In this document: piece by piece, positions 49,239 to 58,962 of the stretch
Position numbering within the stretch: the first letter of the stretch is position 1
How the letters are laid out: each line of letters opens with the position of its first letter
Assembly: GCA_051657715.1 (NCBI GenBank)
Contig: JBOFLF010000004.1
Location: 1-64,000, forward strand
Origin: JBOFBH01 sp051657715
Lineage (GTDB): Bacteria > Actinomycetota > Actinomycetes > Actinomycetales > Angustibacteraceae
Direction: 5' to 3'
DNA: 64,000 nt
Notes under the pieces: generated by a model
What the model saw: the letters and a program-made list of their open reading frames with translations, nothing else
Database searches by the model: none
What the model was told of the DNA's origin: nothing
Made by a program: the position numbers and the translations under genes

Positions 49239-52200
49239 GTGAGCTTCGATCTCCCGTGGGGGAACCGTCCTCGTGGTGAACGTCCGTCCGGTGATCGCCC
49301 GGTGGTGCCACGCCGTCGGCGCAGCCCGCTGGGCCTGACGATCGCGATCGTGGCCGGGGTCGTCGGCCTGGTCATCGTCGCGTCCCGGGTGTGGACCGAT
49401 GTCCTGTGGTTCCAGTCGGTGGGGTTCGCCAGCGTCTGGACCGGGACGTTGGCGGCCAGGGCGCTGCTGTTCGTCGTCGCGGCGGTGGTGGTGGGTGTCG
49501 CGGTCGCGGTCAGCCTGTCCTTGGGTTACCGGATGCGTCCGGTGTACGCACCGGTCTCGCCGGAGCAGGCGAGCTTGGACCGGTACCGGGCGCAGGTTGA
49601 GCCGTTGCGACGGGTCGCCACGATCGTGCTGCCGGTGGTGGTCGGCTTGATCGCTGGCGGTGCCGCGTCGAGCCGCTGGCGGGTCTACCTGCTGTGGCAG
49701 CACCGCTCCTCGTTCGGCGTCCAAGACCCGCAGTTCGGCCTCGACGTCGGGTTTTTTGTTTTCACGCTGCCGTTCTTGCTGCTGGTGGTCAGCATCTTCA
49801 CCGCTGCTGTGGTGGTGTCCGGCATCGCCGCGTTCGCGGTCCACTACCTGTACGGCGGGTTGCGGTTCACCGGCGGCGACCAGCGGACCACCACGGCCGC
49901 GCGGGTGCACCTGTCGATCCTGGTCGGTCTGTTCCTGCTGCTGCGCGGTGTCTCGTACTGGTTGGACCGCTACGAGCTCACCACCGCCCAGCATTCGCTG
50001 GCCCGGGACTTCACCGGGATGACCTACACCGACGTCAACGCGGTGTTGCCGGCGCGGATGTTCCTGGCCATCGCTTCGGTGGTGGTCGGTCTGTTGGTGA
50101 TCGGTGCGATCTGGTTGCGGTCGTGGCGGTTGCCCGGTCTGGGTGCCGCCCTGCTGGTGATCTGCGCGGTGGTGGTCGGTGGGCTGTACCCGGCCGCGGT
50201 GCAGCGGTTCCAGGTCCGCCCGAGCGAGTCGTCGCGGGAGGCGCCGTACATCGCGCGAAATATCGCCGCGACCCGGGCGGCCTACGGGCTGGACCGGGTT
50301 CAGGTGCAGGAGTACGACGCCCGGACCACCGCGACGGCCAACCAGCTGCGCGACGACGCCGCCACCGTCCCTGGTATCCGGCTGCTGGATCCCACGGTGG
50401 TGTCGGATGCGTTCCGGCAGCTGGAGCAGGTACGTCAGTACTACCAGTTCCCGGAGGCGTTGGACGTCGACCGTTACACGATCGACGGTCGCTCCCGGGA
50501 CACGGTGGTCGCGGTCCGCGAGCTCAACCAGGACGGCCTGGCGGATTCCCAGCGCACCTGGGTGAACGACCACACCACCTACACCCACGGGTTCGGTGTG
50601 GTCGCCGCGTACGGCAACCAGCGGGAGAGTGACGGCAAGCCCCGCTTCTACGAGGGCAACATCCCGCCGACCGGGTCGCTCGGCGAGTACGAGCCGCGTA
50701 TTTACTTCGGCGAGAACTCACCGTCGTACTCCATCGTGGGGGCGCCGCCGGGAACCCCGCCGGTGGAGCTGGACTATCCGGACACCAGTGAGACCGGCCA
50801 GCGCAACAACACCTACAGCGGCCGGGGCGGGGTCGAGATTGGCTCGTTCGCGCGGCGGCTCGCCTACGCGATCTCGTTGCAGGAGTACAACATCATGTTG
50901 TCGGACCGGGTGAACGAACGTTCCCGGATCCTGAACATCCGCAGCCCACGGGACCGGGTGCAGAAGGCCGCCCCGTGGTTGACCGTGGACGGGGATGCCT
51001 ATCCGTCAGTGGTGGACGGGCGGGTGCAGTGGATCCTGGACGGCTACACCACATCGGCGCAGTACCCGAACTCCCAGCTCGCCGAGCTCGGCGCGGTGAC
51101 CCAGGACTCGGTCACCCAGGGCTCCGCCAACGTGCGGGCGCTGCCGAACAACCAGGTCAACTACATCCGCAACTCGGTGAAGGCGACCGTCGACGCGTAC
51201 GACGGCACGGTGACCCTGTACGCCTGGGACGACCAGGACCCGGTGCTGCGGACCTGGATGAAGGCGTTCCCCGGCACGGTGCAGCCGTTGTCCCGGATCT
51301 CCGCGGACCTGATGTCCCACTTGCGCTACCCGGAGGATCTGTTCAAGGTCCAGCGGTCCTTGCTCGCTCGTTACCACGTCACCAACCCCGGGTCGTTCTA
51401 CGGCGGTCAGGACTTCTGGCGGGTACCGGATGACCCGACCAGGTCGAGCGAGGTCGACCAGCCGCCGTACTACCTGACCTTGAAGATGCCCGGCCAGGAC
51501 GACGCCCAGTACTCGCTGACGTCCACGTTCATCCCGAGCGGCTCCGGCACCCGCAACGTGCTGACCGCGTTCGCGGCGGTGGACTCCAACGCGGGGAACC
51601 AGGCGGGTCGCAAGCGTTCCGAGTACGGCACCCTGCGGGTGTTGGCGCTGCCCAAGGACACCGTGGTGTCCGGCCCAGGTCAGGTGCAGAACAACTTCAA
51701 CGCCAACCCGGACGTCTCGCAGGATCTCAACCTGCTGCGTCAGGGCAACTCCCGGGTGCAGCCAGGCAACTTGCTCACGCTGCCGGTGGGCGGCGGGCTG
51801 CTGTACGTGCAGCCGGTGTACGTCCGGGGCGCGGGCGCGACGTCGTACCCGCTGCTGCAGAAGGTCCTGGTGAGCTTCGGCGACCGGATCGGCTTCGCCG
51901 ACACCCTGGACGAGGCGCTGGACCAGGTGTTTGGCGGCAACTCGGGAACCTCTGCTGGCGATGCCGGTGCCGATGGCCAGGGCGGTGACAAGCCTGACGA
52001 CGGGGCTACCGGCGGTGGCACTACCGGCGGCGAGGAGCAGACACCTCAGGAGCAGCTGCGGACCGCGCTGGCAGACGCGCAGCGGGCTATTCAGGAGGGT
52101 CAGCGCGCGTTGGCCAAGCAGGACTTCGCGGCGTACGGCCGGGCGCAGGCTCAGTTGAAAACAGCCTTGCAGCGCGCGGTCGACGCCGAGGCCGAGGTGC

Positions 52201-52328
52201 AGCGCCAGGGTGGTGCTGCCAGCCCGACGACCCCGGCCACACCTGGTCCGACGACCCCGGCCACACCCGGCCCGACCACTCCGGGTGCTGCCACCCCCAG
52301 CCCTGCCGCCTTCGCTTCACCCAGATGA
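49239..52328 (+). CDS. UPF0182 family large membrane protein
   Basis: 1029 aa from GTG. Seven transmembrane segments fill the first 330 residues (for example LTIAIVAGVVGLVIVASRVW, with the conserved DVLWFQSVGFASVW). A large extracytoplasmic domain follows with FGVQDPQFGLDVGFFVF, SRWRVYLLWQHRSSF, GENSPSYSIVGAPPG and FPGTVQPLSRISADLMSHLR, all typical of UPF0182. A Gly/Asp/Ala-rich low-complexity stretch and a coiled-coil-like helix (AQRAIQEGQRALAKQDFAAY) precede the proline/threonine tail. The family is almost universal in actinobacteria (Rv3193c) but has no assigned function. Confidence 0.95.
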   Translation: MSFDLPWGNRPRGERPSGDRPVVPRRRRSPLGLTIAIVAGVVGLVIVASRVWTDVLWFQSVGFASVWTGTLAARALLFVVAAVVVGVAVAVSLSLGYRMRPVYAPVSPEQASLDRYRAQVEPLRRVATIVLPVVVGLIAGGAASSRWRVYLLWQHRSSFGVQDPQFGLDVGFFVFTLPFLLLVVSIFTAAVVVSGIAAFAVHYLYGGLRFTGGDQRTTTAARVHLSILVGLFLLLRGVSYWLDRYELTTAQHSLARDFTGMTYTDVNAVLPARMFLAIASVVVGLLVIGAIWLRSWRLPGLGAALLVICAVVVGGLYPAAVQRFQVRPSESSREAPYIARNIAATRAAYGLDRVQVQEYDARTTATANQLRDDAATVPGIRLLDPTVVSDAFRQLEQVRQYYQFPEALDVDRYTIDGRSRDTVVAVRELNQDGLADSQRTWVNDHTTYTHGFGVVAAYGNQRESDGKPRFYEGNIPPTGSLGEYEPRIYFGENSPSYSIVGAPPGTPPVELDYPDTSETGQRNNTYSGRGGVEIGSFARRLAYAISLQEYNIMLSDRVNERSRILNIRSPRDRVQKAAPWLTVDGDAYPSVVDGRVQWILDGYTTSAQYPNSQLAELGAVTQDSVTQGSANVRALPNNQVNYIRNSVKATVDAYDGTVTLYAWDDQDPVLRTWMKAFPGTVQPLSRISADLMSHLRYPEDLFKVQRSLLARYHVTNPGSFYGGQDFWRVPDDPTRSSEVDQPPYYLTLKMPGQDDAQYSLTSTFIPSGSGTRNVLTAFAAVDSNAGNQAGRKRSEYGTLRVLALPKDTVVSGPGQVQNNFNANPDVSQDLNLLRQGNSRVQPGNLLTLPVGGGLLYVQPVYVRGAGATSYPLLQKVLVSFGDRIGFADTLDEALDQVFGGNSGTSAGDAGADGQGGDKPDDGATGGGTTGGEEQTPQEQLRTALADAQRAIQEGQRALAKQDFAAYGRAQAQLKTALQRAVDAEAEVQRQGGAASPTTPATPGPTTPATPGPTTPGAATPSPAAFASPR
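52224..52271 (+). repeat. 24-bp tandem repeat x2 at the UPF0182 C-terminus
   Basis: Two 24-bp units beginning CCGACGACCCCGGCCACACC, encoding PTTPATPG twice, plus a partial third (PTTPGAAT). Confidence 0.92.
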
Positions 52329-52379
52329 GTAGCACCGGTTTGCCGGGCCGTCTGGGTGTGGCGTACCCTGAAGACACGA

Positions 52380-52456
52380 CGCGGGGTGGAGCAGCTCGGT
52401 AGCTCGCTGGGCTCATAACCCAGAGGTCGCAGGTTCAAATCCTGCCCCCGCTACCA
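52380..52456 (+). tRNA. Initiator tRNA-fMet (CAT), CCA encoded
   Basis: 77 nt including the encoded CCA. Acceptor 5' CGCGGGG against 3' CCCCGCT leaves a C1-T72 mismatch, the mark of initiator tRNA. The anticodon stem has three consecutive G-C pairs (CTGGG/CCCAG, 52407-52411 and 52419-52423), also an initiator hallmark. Anticodon CAT is at 52414-52416. The T-stem is GCAGG-TTCAAAT-CCTGC. A hairpin follows at once. Confidence 0.97.
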
Positions 52457-52467
52457 GAAGTAAGTTC

Positions 52468-52501
52468 AGAGGCCCTGTCCGGTTCGCCGGGCGGGGCCTC
52501 T
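52468..52501 (+). terminator. Terminator hairpin after tRNA-fMet
   Basis: Outer arms AGAGGCCC/GGGCCTCT (8 bp) enclose an inner CCGG-TTCG-CCGG tetraloop stem. It begins 12 nt after the tRNA's CCA end. No clear T-tract. Confidence 0.8.
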
Positions 52502-52598
52502 GACATGAAGGTGGGAGCGGTTTGGTCACGACCCGGGCCTGGGTCGGGTCAGATGCTGATGATCAGGCCAGGTCCCGTGAGTGCTGATAGAACGAAGC

Positions 52599-54086
52599 AT
52601 GACTATCGACGCACTCGAACCGCACCCGCTCGTCCGCTTGCTCGGCAAGCCGGCCGCCGACTTCACGGCAGGGGATCTCGTCCGGGCCGTCGAGCAGCTG
52701 GAGATCCGGCAGGTCAATCTGCGCTACGTGGGAGGCGACGGCAGGCTCAAGACCCTGGCCTTTCCAGTCAACTCGCGCGACCACCTGCTCGAGGTGTTGA
52801 CGCGTGGCGAGCGGGTCGACGGCTCCAGCGTCTTCGCCTCGACCAACACCGACGCCAGCGACGTCTACATCGTGCCGCGCCACCGGACGGCTTTTCTCAA
52901 CCCCTTCGGAGAGCGGCCTTCGCTCGACCTGCTGTGCTCGTTCTACGAGGAGGACGGGGAGCCGCTGTCCTACGCGCGCGAGCAGATCGTCAGGCGTGCA
53001 GCCGCCGCGCTGAACGAGGAGACGGGGATGACCCTCGAGGCCCTCGGCGAGTTGGAGTACTACCTCGTCGACGAGGCCGAGCGCATCTATCCCGTCGAGG
53101 AGGAGAGCGGCTACCAGGAGTCGGCGCCGTTCTCGAAGGGCCAGCAGGTCCGCGAGCAGGTGCTCGGACACCTCTCCGCGATGGGCGTCGCGGTGAAGTA
53201 CGTCCACGGCGAGGTCGGCAACATCCTCGAAGGCGACCGACAATTCGTGCAGCACGAGATCGAGTTCCAGCCCGCGCCCGTCGAGCAGGCCGCCGACAAC
53301 CTCGTCCTGGCCAAGTGGGTGGTGCGCGAGGTCGCCTACGCGCACAGCCTGGAGGCCACGTTCGCTCCCTCGGTGAGCGGCCAAGGCGCGGGCAACGGCC
53401 TGCACGTCCACAGCCGGCTGGTACGAGACGGGGCCAGCGTCATCGTCGGCGAGGACGGCATCAACGACACCGGGCGTCGCCTGATCGCCGGATACCTCTC
53501 GGCGGCCAAGGCGCTCACGGCCTTCGGCAACACCGTCCCGACGTCCTACTTGCGGTTCACCGACGGCGACGAGTCACCCGAGGGGATCTGCTGGGGCGAG
53601 CGCGACCGCACCGGGCTGGTCCGCGTGCCGCTCGCCTGGAGTGGCGATGTGCTGCCCGCCATGGTCGCGCACGCCAATCCTGGCAGCCCTGATGGCGCAG
53701 GCCCGATCGCCGAGCCGGCGATAGCTCCGCAGACGATCGAGCTCCGGCTCAGTGACGGCTCCGCCGACGTACATCTGCTCCTGGCCGGGATGGCGATGGC
53801 GGCTCGCCGGGGACTCACCGACCCGGACGCCCTCGACGTGGCCGAGCGGCTGAACACGGCCGACCACGACGACTTCGAACGACTTCCGGTCTCGTGCGCC
53901 GAGTCGGCCGACCGGCTGGAGGCGGACCGCGACGTCTTCGAGGCCGATGGCGTCTTCCCCAGCCTCTTGATCGACGCCGTGCTCTCCCAGCTGCGGGCGC
54001 ACGACGACGCGAAGCTCCTCACGACGCTCGCCAAGGACGACGATGCGCGCGACGAGCTGGTCCGCAAACACTGGCACGTGGGCTGA
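52599..54086 (+). CDS. Glutamine synthetase family protein (divergent)
   Basis: 495 aa from the ATG at 52599; a GTG at 52581 is also open. Type I glutamine synthetase architecture with diverged motifs: metal-ligand strand LGELEYYLVDE, central QFVQHEIEFQP, ATP/metal loop GQGAGNGLHVHSRL (canonical GSGMHxH), SYLRFTDGDESPEGICWGER and QTIELRLSDGSADVHLLLAG in place of ExRxPDxxxNPY. The diverged C-terminal signature suggests it may not be the main ammonia-assimilating enzyme; gamma-glutamyl-amine ligases of this fold (GlnT/PuuA-like) are an alternative. It stands alone between the tRNA terminator and DAHP synthase. Confidence 0.85.
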   Translation: MTIDALEPHPLVRLLGKPAADFTAGDLVRAVEQLEIRQVNLRYVGGDGRLKTLAFPVNSRDHLLEVLTRGERVDGSSVFASTNTDASDVYIVPRHRTAFLNPFGERPSLDLLCSFYEEDGEPLSYAREQIVRRAAAALNEETGMTLEALGELEYYLVDEAERIYPVEEESGYQESAPFSKGQQVREQVLGHLSAMGVAVKYVHGEVGNILEGDRQFVQHEIEFQPAPVEQAADNLVLAKWVVREVAYAHSLEATFAPSVSGQGAGNGLHVHSRLVRDGASVIVGEDGINDTGRRLIAGYLSAAKALTAFGNTVPTSYLRFTDGDESPEGICWGERDRTGLVRVPLAWSGDVLPAMVAHANPGSPDGAGPIAEPAIAPQTIELRLSDGSADVHLLLAGMAMAARRGLTDPDALDVAERLNTADHDDFERLPVSCAESADRLEADRDVFEADGVFPSLLIDAVLSQLRAHDDAKLLTTLAKDDDARDELVRKHWHVG

Positions 54087-54160
54087 GTTAGCCGCTCAGC
54101 CCCGTCTCGGCAGGTAAAAGCAGGGAGCACCCTGGGTGCGTGCGTGCGTACCCTGATCGG

Positions 54161-55552
<1,392 letters not shown>

Positions 55553-55764
55553 GTACCCGACCTTCTCCACGCCCGCTCACCGACCGTCGCGCGTGGGTGC
55601 GTCACCGGGCGGCGATGTCTCAGCTGATTCATGTACTGAAAGTGATGCGTTTGTGACTGGGTGAATTCGGCATCCTGAGGTTGTCGCTGCAAGATGGAGA
55701 CAGCAAAAGATGCGGGTCAGGGTGGCGATGAGCCTCATCGGGACCACGGCAGGGGGAGTCGAAG

Positions 55765-56622
55765 GTGAGTGCACTGGACGACGAGCTCCCGCTGCGGCAT
55801 CCGTCGCTCGACTCGATCGTGCTCCGCCCGGCCGCCTCCGGTGCGGTGGTGGACCTGCGGGAGATCGCCTGGTTCGATCCGGTGCATCTGGTCTCGGTGG
55901 CCGCGTTGTGCTACGAGCTCGCCGACATCCCCGGCGGCCTGCGGGTGCTGGCGCCGCTGGCGCCGCAGGTCGCTCGGTACGCAGGTCGGCTTCGGCTCGG
56001 CGCCGTCCTGGATGACCTGAGTGTCCAGCACGACCTCCCCGCGGTGGACGCCCGCCCGTTGCCCGATCAACTGCTCGAGTTGTCGCTGGTCGACCAGCCG
56101 CACCGGGTGCAGCAGTTGGCCGCGCTCGTGCGGGGCAGCGTCGTCGATCGAGACCCGGTGCTTGCCGACGCGTTGTTCGACTGCCTGGGCGAGCTGGGCG
56201 ACAACGTCGAGCAGCACTCCGGGACCGCCGGATTCGCGGCGGCCCAGACGCTGGGCGGGCGAGGCGTCATCCGGTTCGCGGTGGCCGATGCCGGTGTCGG
56301 GCTGCTCGGCACCCTGCGATCTCGCGGGGCGAGCAACGACGAGCAGGCGACCCGGATGGCGCTGTCCGGCATCAGCAGTCGTCCCGGCGCCCTTGGCGGC
56401 TGGGGGTTGCCGCACGTCGTGGACCTGGTGAGCCGGCTCGGGGGTTCGATGTTCGTGGCCAGCGGCGAGGTGTCCGCGGTCGCGACGACCCACGCCATCC
56501 GGATCGTGCACGGGTCAACGTTCGGTGGAACGGTGCTGGAGGGAAGCATTCCGCTGATCCAGGATGTTCGTTCGCCTTCGACGGCTGCCGTCACCCTGAG
56601 TACCATCAAGGTGCTGAGGTGA
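55765..56622 (+). CDS. STAS-like/HATPase regulatory protein
   Basis: 285 aa from GTG. N-terminal 100 residues resemble a STAS-like strand-helix pattern (GAVVDLREIAWFDPVHLVSV ... LPDQLLELSL). The C-terminal half is a Bergerat ATPase: N-box ELGDNVEQHSGTAGFAA, FAVADAGVGLLGTL (D-box) and GGWGLPHVVDLVSRLGGSMF. Such fusions are bacterial partner-switch regulators. The next gene (56649) encodes a STAS-like DUF4325 protein, and the original GTG of that frame overlaps this stop, so the pair forms a regulatory module with no visible output gene in the window. Confidence 0.78.
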   Translation: MSALDDELPLRHPSLDSIVLRPAASGAVVDLREIAWFDPVHLVSVAALCYELADIPGGLRVLAPLAPQVARYAGRLRLGAVLDDLSVQHDLPAVDARPLPDQLLELSLVDQPHRVQQLAALVRGSVVDRDPVLADALFDCLGELGDNVEQHSGTAGFAAAQTLGGRGVIRFAVADAGVGLLGTLRSRGASNDEQATRMALSGISSRPGALGGWGLPHVVDLVSRLGGSMFVASGEVSAVATTHAIRIVHGSTFGGTVLEGSIPLIQDVRSPSTAAVTLSTIKVLR

Positions 56623-56648
56623 TCCGGCGCCCGGAGCGGAGGACCGAG

Positions 56649-56951
56649 ATGCTGACATTGGTGCTGCCCAGCCTGGTAGCCGGTCGTGACCTTGCCGATC
56701 AATTCGTCGACCGACTGGCCGGGGACCTCCACGATCAAGTGGTCACGGTCGACGCGCGCCGACTGACCCGAGGAACGCCGTCCTTCGCCGCTCAACTGAC
56801 CCAGCGGCTGCTGGACGGAGGGGCTCAGCGGATGGTGCTGCGGGGGGCACCCCACACGTTCGGCACTCAGGTCCGCCGGGCTGCGCGGGAGCTGCACGCC
56901 GCCGACCGGTTGGTGGTCGAAGCCCCGTCGCAGTACTCAGCCACAGCCTGA
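56649..56951 (+). CDS. STAS-like (DUF4325) protein
   Basis: 100 aa from the ATG at 56649, which has GGAGG (56637) 8 nt upstream; a GTG at 56619 overlaps the previous stop and is an alternative. DUF4325 pattern: LTLVLPSLVAGRDLADQFVD, QVVTVDARRLTRGTPSFAAQ, LLDGGAQRMVLRGAPHTFG. DUF4325 proteins have an STAS-like fold and usually pair with a HATPase, as here. Function unknown; probably antagonises the upstream ATPase. Confidence 0.72.
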   Translation: MLTLVLPSLVAGRDLADQFVDRLAGDLHDQVVTVDARRLTRGTPSFAAQLTQRLLDGGAQRMVLRGAPHTFGTQVRRAARELHAADRLVVEAPSQYSATA

Positions 56952-57118
56952 GCCCGGGAGAACCGCGCGCCCTTCCTGCATGAGCGAGGTGCGCCACGCA
57001 GCAGGTAGTAACCCTATCTGACGGGCGGTGCCGACGAGCGCAGGGCGAGGTCACCGCTCGCTGTAGGAGGCAAAGCAGTGGCCTCACACGAGCAATTCAA
57101 AAGCGGGTACGCGCCCGA

Positions 57119-57370
57119 ATGGCCAAGACCGGCGAGCGGTACGCCGCCGCCCGGCGAGTTCTGGTGGAGCGCTCCAGATCCACCAAGGTGTGGGCGGCTG
57201 AGTCCGAGATGAGCGACGAAGCGATCACCAGTCGCACGGGTCGCGGATGGAACGACTGGTGCGACCTGATCGACGCGTGGCCGGACGACGCCGACTGCGA
57301 GGAATTACTCGGGACGCCGAGTGCCTTGCGCTTCAAGAGCACGGCCAAGTCGCTCAAAGTGCGGCACTAG
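57119..57370 (+). CDS. Conserved small hypothetical protein (DUF4287-like)
   Basis: 83 aa. 'MAKTGERYAAARRVLVE' is a frequent N-terminus of small actinobacterial proteins, and MSDEAITSRTGRGWNDWCDL, then IDAWPDDADC, resembles the DUF4287 segment (kinase-like 'TGKGWDEW'). No catalytic role is known. The ATG at 57119 lacks a clear Shine-Dalgarno. Its stop overlaps the convergent membrane-protein stop by 4 bp. Confidence 0.7.
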   Translation: MAKTGERYAAARRVLVERSRSTKVWAAESEMSDEAITSRTGRGWNDWCDLIDAWPDDADCEELLGTPSALRFKSTAKSLKVRH

Positions 57371-57942
57371 CTGTCCGTCAGCGCCTGCCCGAGCGCGCCG
57401 TTCATGCGGTGCCACGCGTCCGCTTCGTCGGCGGCCGAGACCTCGTCCGGGCTGATGAACCGGGACATCGCCGCCTCCCGCCACCCGACCACGGCCTCCC
57501 GGACCTGATCCGACCGCACCCGGGTGAGGCAGACGTCCAGCAGGCTGTCGGCATCGTCCTTCGCTGACTCCACGGTCGGCGGCACCGACGGGGCGAACGT
57601 GATCTGCGGCTCGCTGGCGTGTACGTCGTCCTCCAGCGCGCGACCGTAGTCCCGAAGCCGTCCGCGTAGGTGAAGGGCGGCGTCTTGGACGTCCATCAGC
57701 GTCCGCCGGTAGCGCTCCGAGGAGCGAATTCGGCTCTCCCGCCACCAGATCAGCACTTGGCCAAGGATCACCCCGGTGACCGCGACCGCGGCGGTGATGA
57801 TCGCCGCCGCGACCTCGGGACCCAGCTCCACGGTCACGGGGTCGGCCGCCGGCCACGGCACGGCCGTCCGCGGACCAGTCAGCCCCGTGGTCAGCACCGC
57901 TCCGGTGATCAGCACTGGTCCTGTGATGAGTGTGGTCAGCAC
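57367..57942 (-). CDS. Hypothetical membrane protein
   Basis: 191 aa as the longest frame; the first about 35 residues (LLTTLITG.../LTTGLTG repeats) are encoded by an 18-bp repeat and may not belong, with an alternative GTG at 57837 giving 156 aa. Clear transmembrane helix: EVAAAIITAAVAVTGVILGQ (with VLIWW after it). The cytoplasmic or external part is helical and charged (RYRRTLMDVQDAALHLRGRL). I recognise no family. Convergent with the DUF4287-like gene and 31 bp from the hisN stop on the same strand. Confidence 0.6.
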   Translation of the reverse strand: MLTTLITGPVLITGAVLTTGLTGPRTAVPWPAADPVTVELGPEVAAAIITAAVAVTGVILGQVLIWWRESRIRSSERYRRTLMDVQDAALHLRGRLRDYGRALEDDVHASEPQITFAPSVPPTVESAKDDADSLLDVCLTRVRSDQVREAVVGWREAAMSRFISPDEVSAADEADAWHRMNGALGQALTDS

Positions 57943-57946
57943 CGCG
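57887..57946. repeat. 18-bp tandem repeat x2-3 at the start of the membrane-protein gene
   Basis: GTGGTCAGCACCGCTCCG and GTGATCAGCACTGGTCCT (plus strand), then a partial GTGATGAGT. Read on the minus strand as ITGAVLTTG/ITGPVL repeats, each unit offering GTG codons that could serve as starts. Confidence 0.8.
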
Positions 57947-57973
57947 TCATCCTGATCTCAACGCCTCGGGTGG

Positions 57974-58756
57974 TCAGCCACGCATCCGGGCCAGCACGTC
58001 GTCATGGAGCAGGCCGTTCGTGCTGACCGCGTTGCCGCCCCACGGGCCGGCCGCGCCGTCCAGGCTGGTGAACCGGCCGCCCGCCTCGATGATCACCGGC
58101 GCCAGAGCTGCCATGTCATGGAGCGCCAGGTCGGGCTCACAGGCGATGTCCACCGCGCCCTCAGCGACCAGAACGTGCGACCAGAAGTCGCCGTAGGCCC
58201 GCGTCCGCCAGCAGGAACCGGCCAGCTCCAGGAACTGGTTGAGCAGTCCGCGCTCCCGCCAGCCGCTGAGGCTGGAGTACGACAGCGATGCGTCCGAGAT
58301 CCGGGTCACCCGGGATACTCGCAGCCGGGACGCACGGTCGAGGCTGCGACCGCTCCAGGCCCCCGAGCCGGTGGCGGCCCACCACCGTCGTTGCAGGGCG
58401 GGAGCCGAGACTAGGCCGAGGACCGGCTGATCTGCGTCCACCAGGGCGATCAAGGTGGCCCACACAGGAACACCGCGGACGAAGTTCTTGGTGCCGTCGA
58501 TCGGATCGATCACCCATCGTCGCGGTCCGTGGCCGGTGGCCGCCAGCTCCTCGCCCACGACCGCGTCCCGGGGGCGGGTGCGCTTGAGCTGGCTCCGGAT
58601 CAGCTCCTCAGCCTGCAGGTCGACGTCGGTGACTGGAGTGAGGTCCGGTTTGGTGTCGACGGCGAGCGTCCCGGACCGGAAGCGGTCCATGGTCAACGCG
58701 TCGACCTGGTCGGCGATGACGTGTGCCAGTCGCAGGTCGTCGTCGTAGCTCACCAC
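57974..58756 (-). CDS. hisN: Histidinol-phosphatase, inositol-monophosphatase family
   Basis: 260 aa. IMPase-fold motifs: DAVVGEELAATG (metal Glu), RRWVIDPIDGTKNFVRGVPV (DPIDGT-x-N) and DIACEPDLALHDMAAL (final metal Asp). The motif spacing and short length fit the HisN-type histidinol-phosphate phosphatase of actinobacteria; broader sugar-phosphate phosphatase activity cannot be excluded by sequence alone. In mycobacteria HisN lies in another place, so naming rests on the protein only. It is followed on the same strand by the hypothetical membrane gene. Confidence 0.88.
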   Translation of the reverse strand: MVSYDDDLRLAHVIADQVDALTMDRFRSGTLAVDTKPDLTPVTDVDLQAEELIRSQLKRTRPRDAVVGEELAATGHGPRRWVIDPIDGTKNFVRGVPVWATLIALVDADQPVLGLVSAPALQRRWWAATGSGAWSGRSLDRASRLRVSRVTRISDASLSYSSLSGWRERGLLNQFLELAGSCWRTRAYGDFWSHVLVAEGAVDIACEPDLALHDMAALAPVIIEAGGRFTSLDGAAGPWGGNAVSTNGLLHDDVLARMRG

Positions 58757-58962
58757 GTTGGCAACCTACCGCGATGGTGTCGTCCGGTCGCGAAGGCCGG
58801 CGGCGCCCCGAATGTCGCGTTGCCCCGTCGGTCATGGGAGCGCGCAGTCGGTCATGGCGGAGCGAGCCGTTTGACAGGCAGGAGCGAGCCGTCCGAGCTG
58901 GCCTGCGGGGATGAGGCCTGACGGCCCTGCCTGACCCGCTCCATGCGTGGAAGCGTAGTGAG

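Noticed and set aside
52599..54086. Recent horizontal transfer of the glutamine synthetase-like gene
   Set aside because: Its motifs are diverged and its codon style looks slightly different by eye, but I cannot measure composition here and there are no mobile elements around it.
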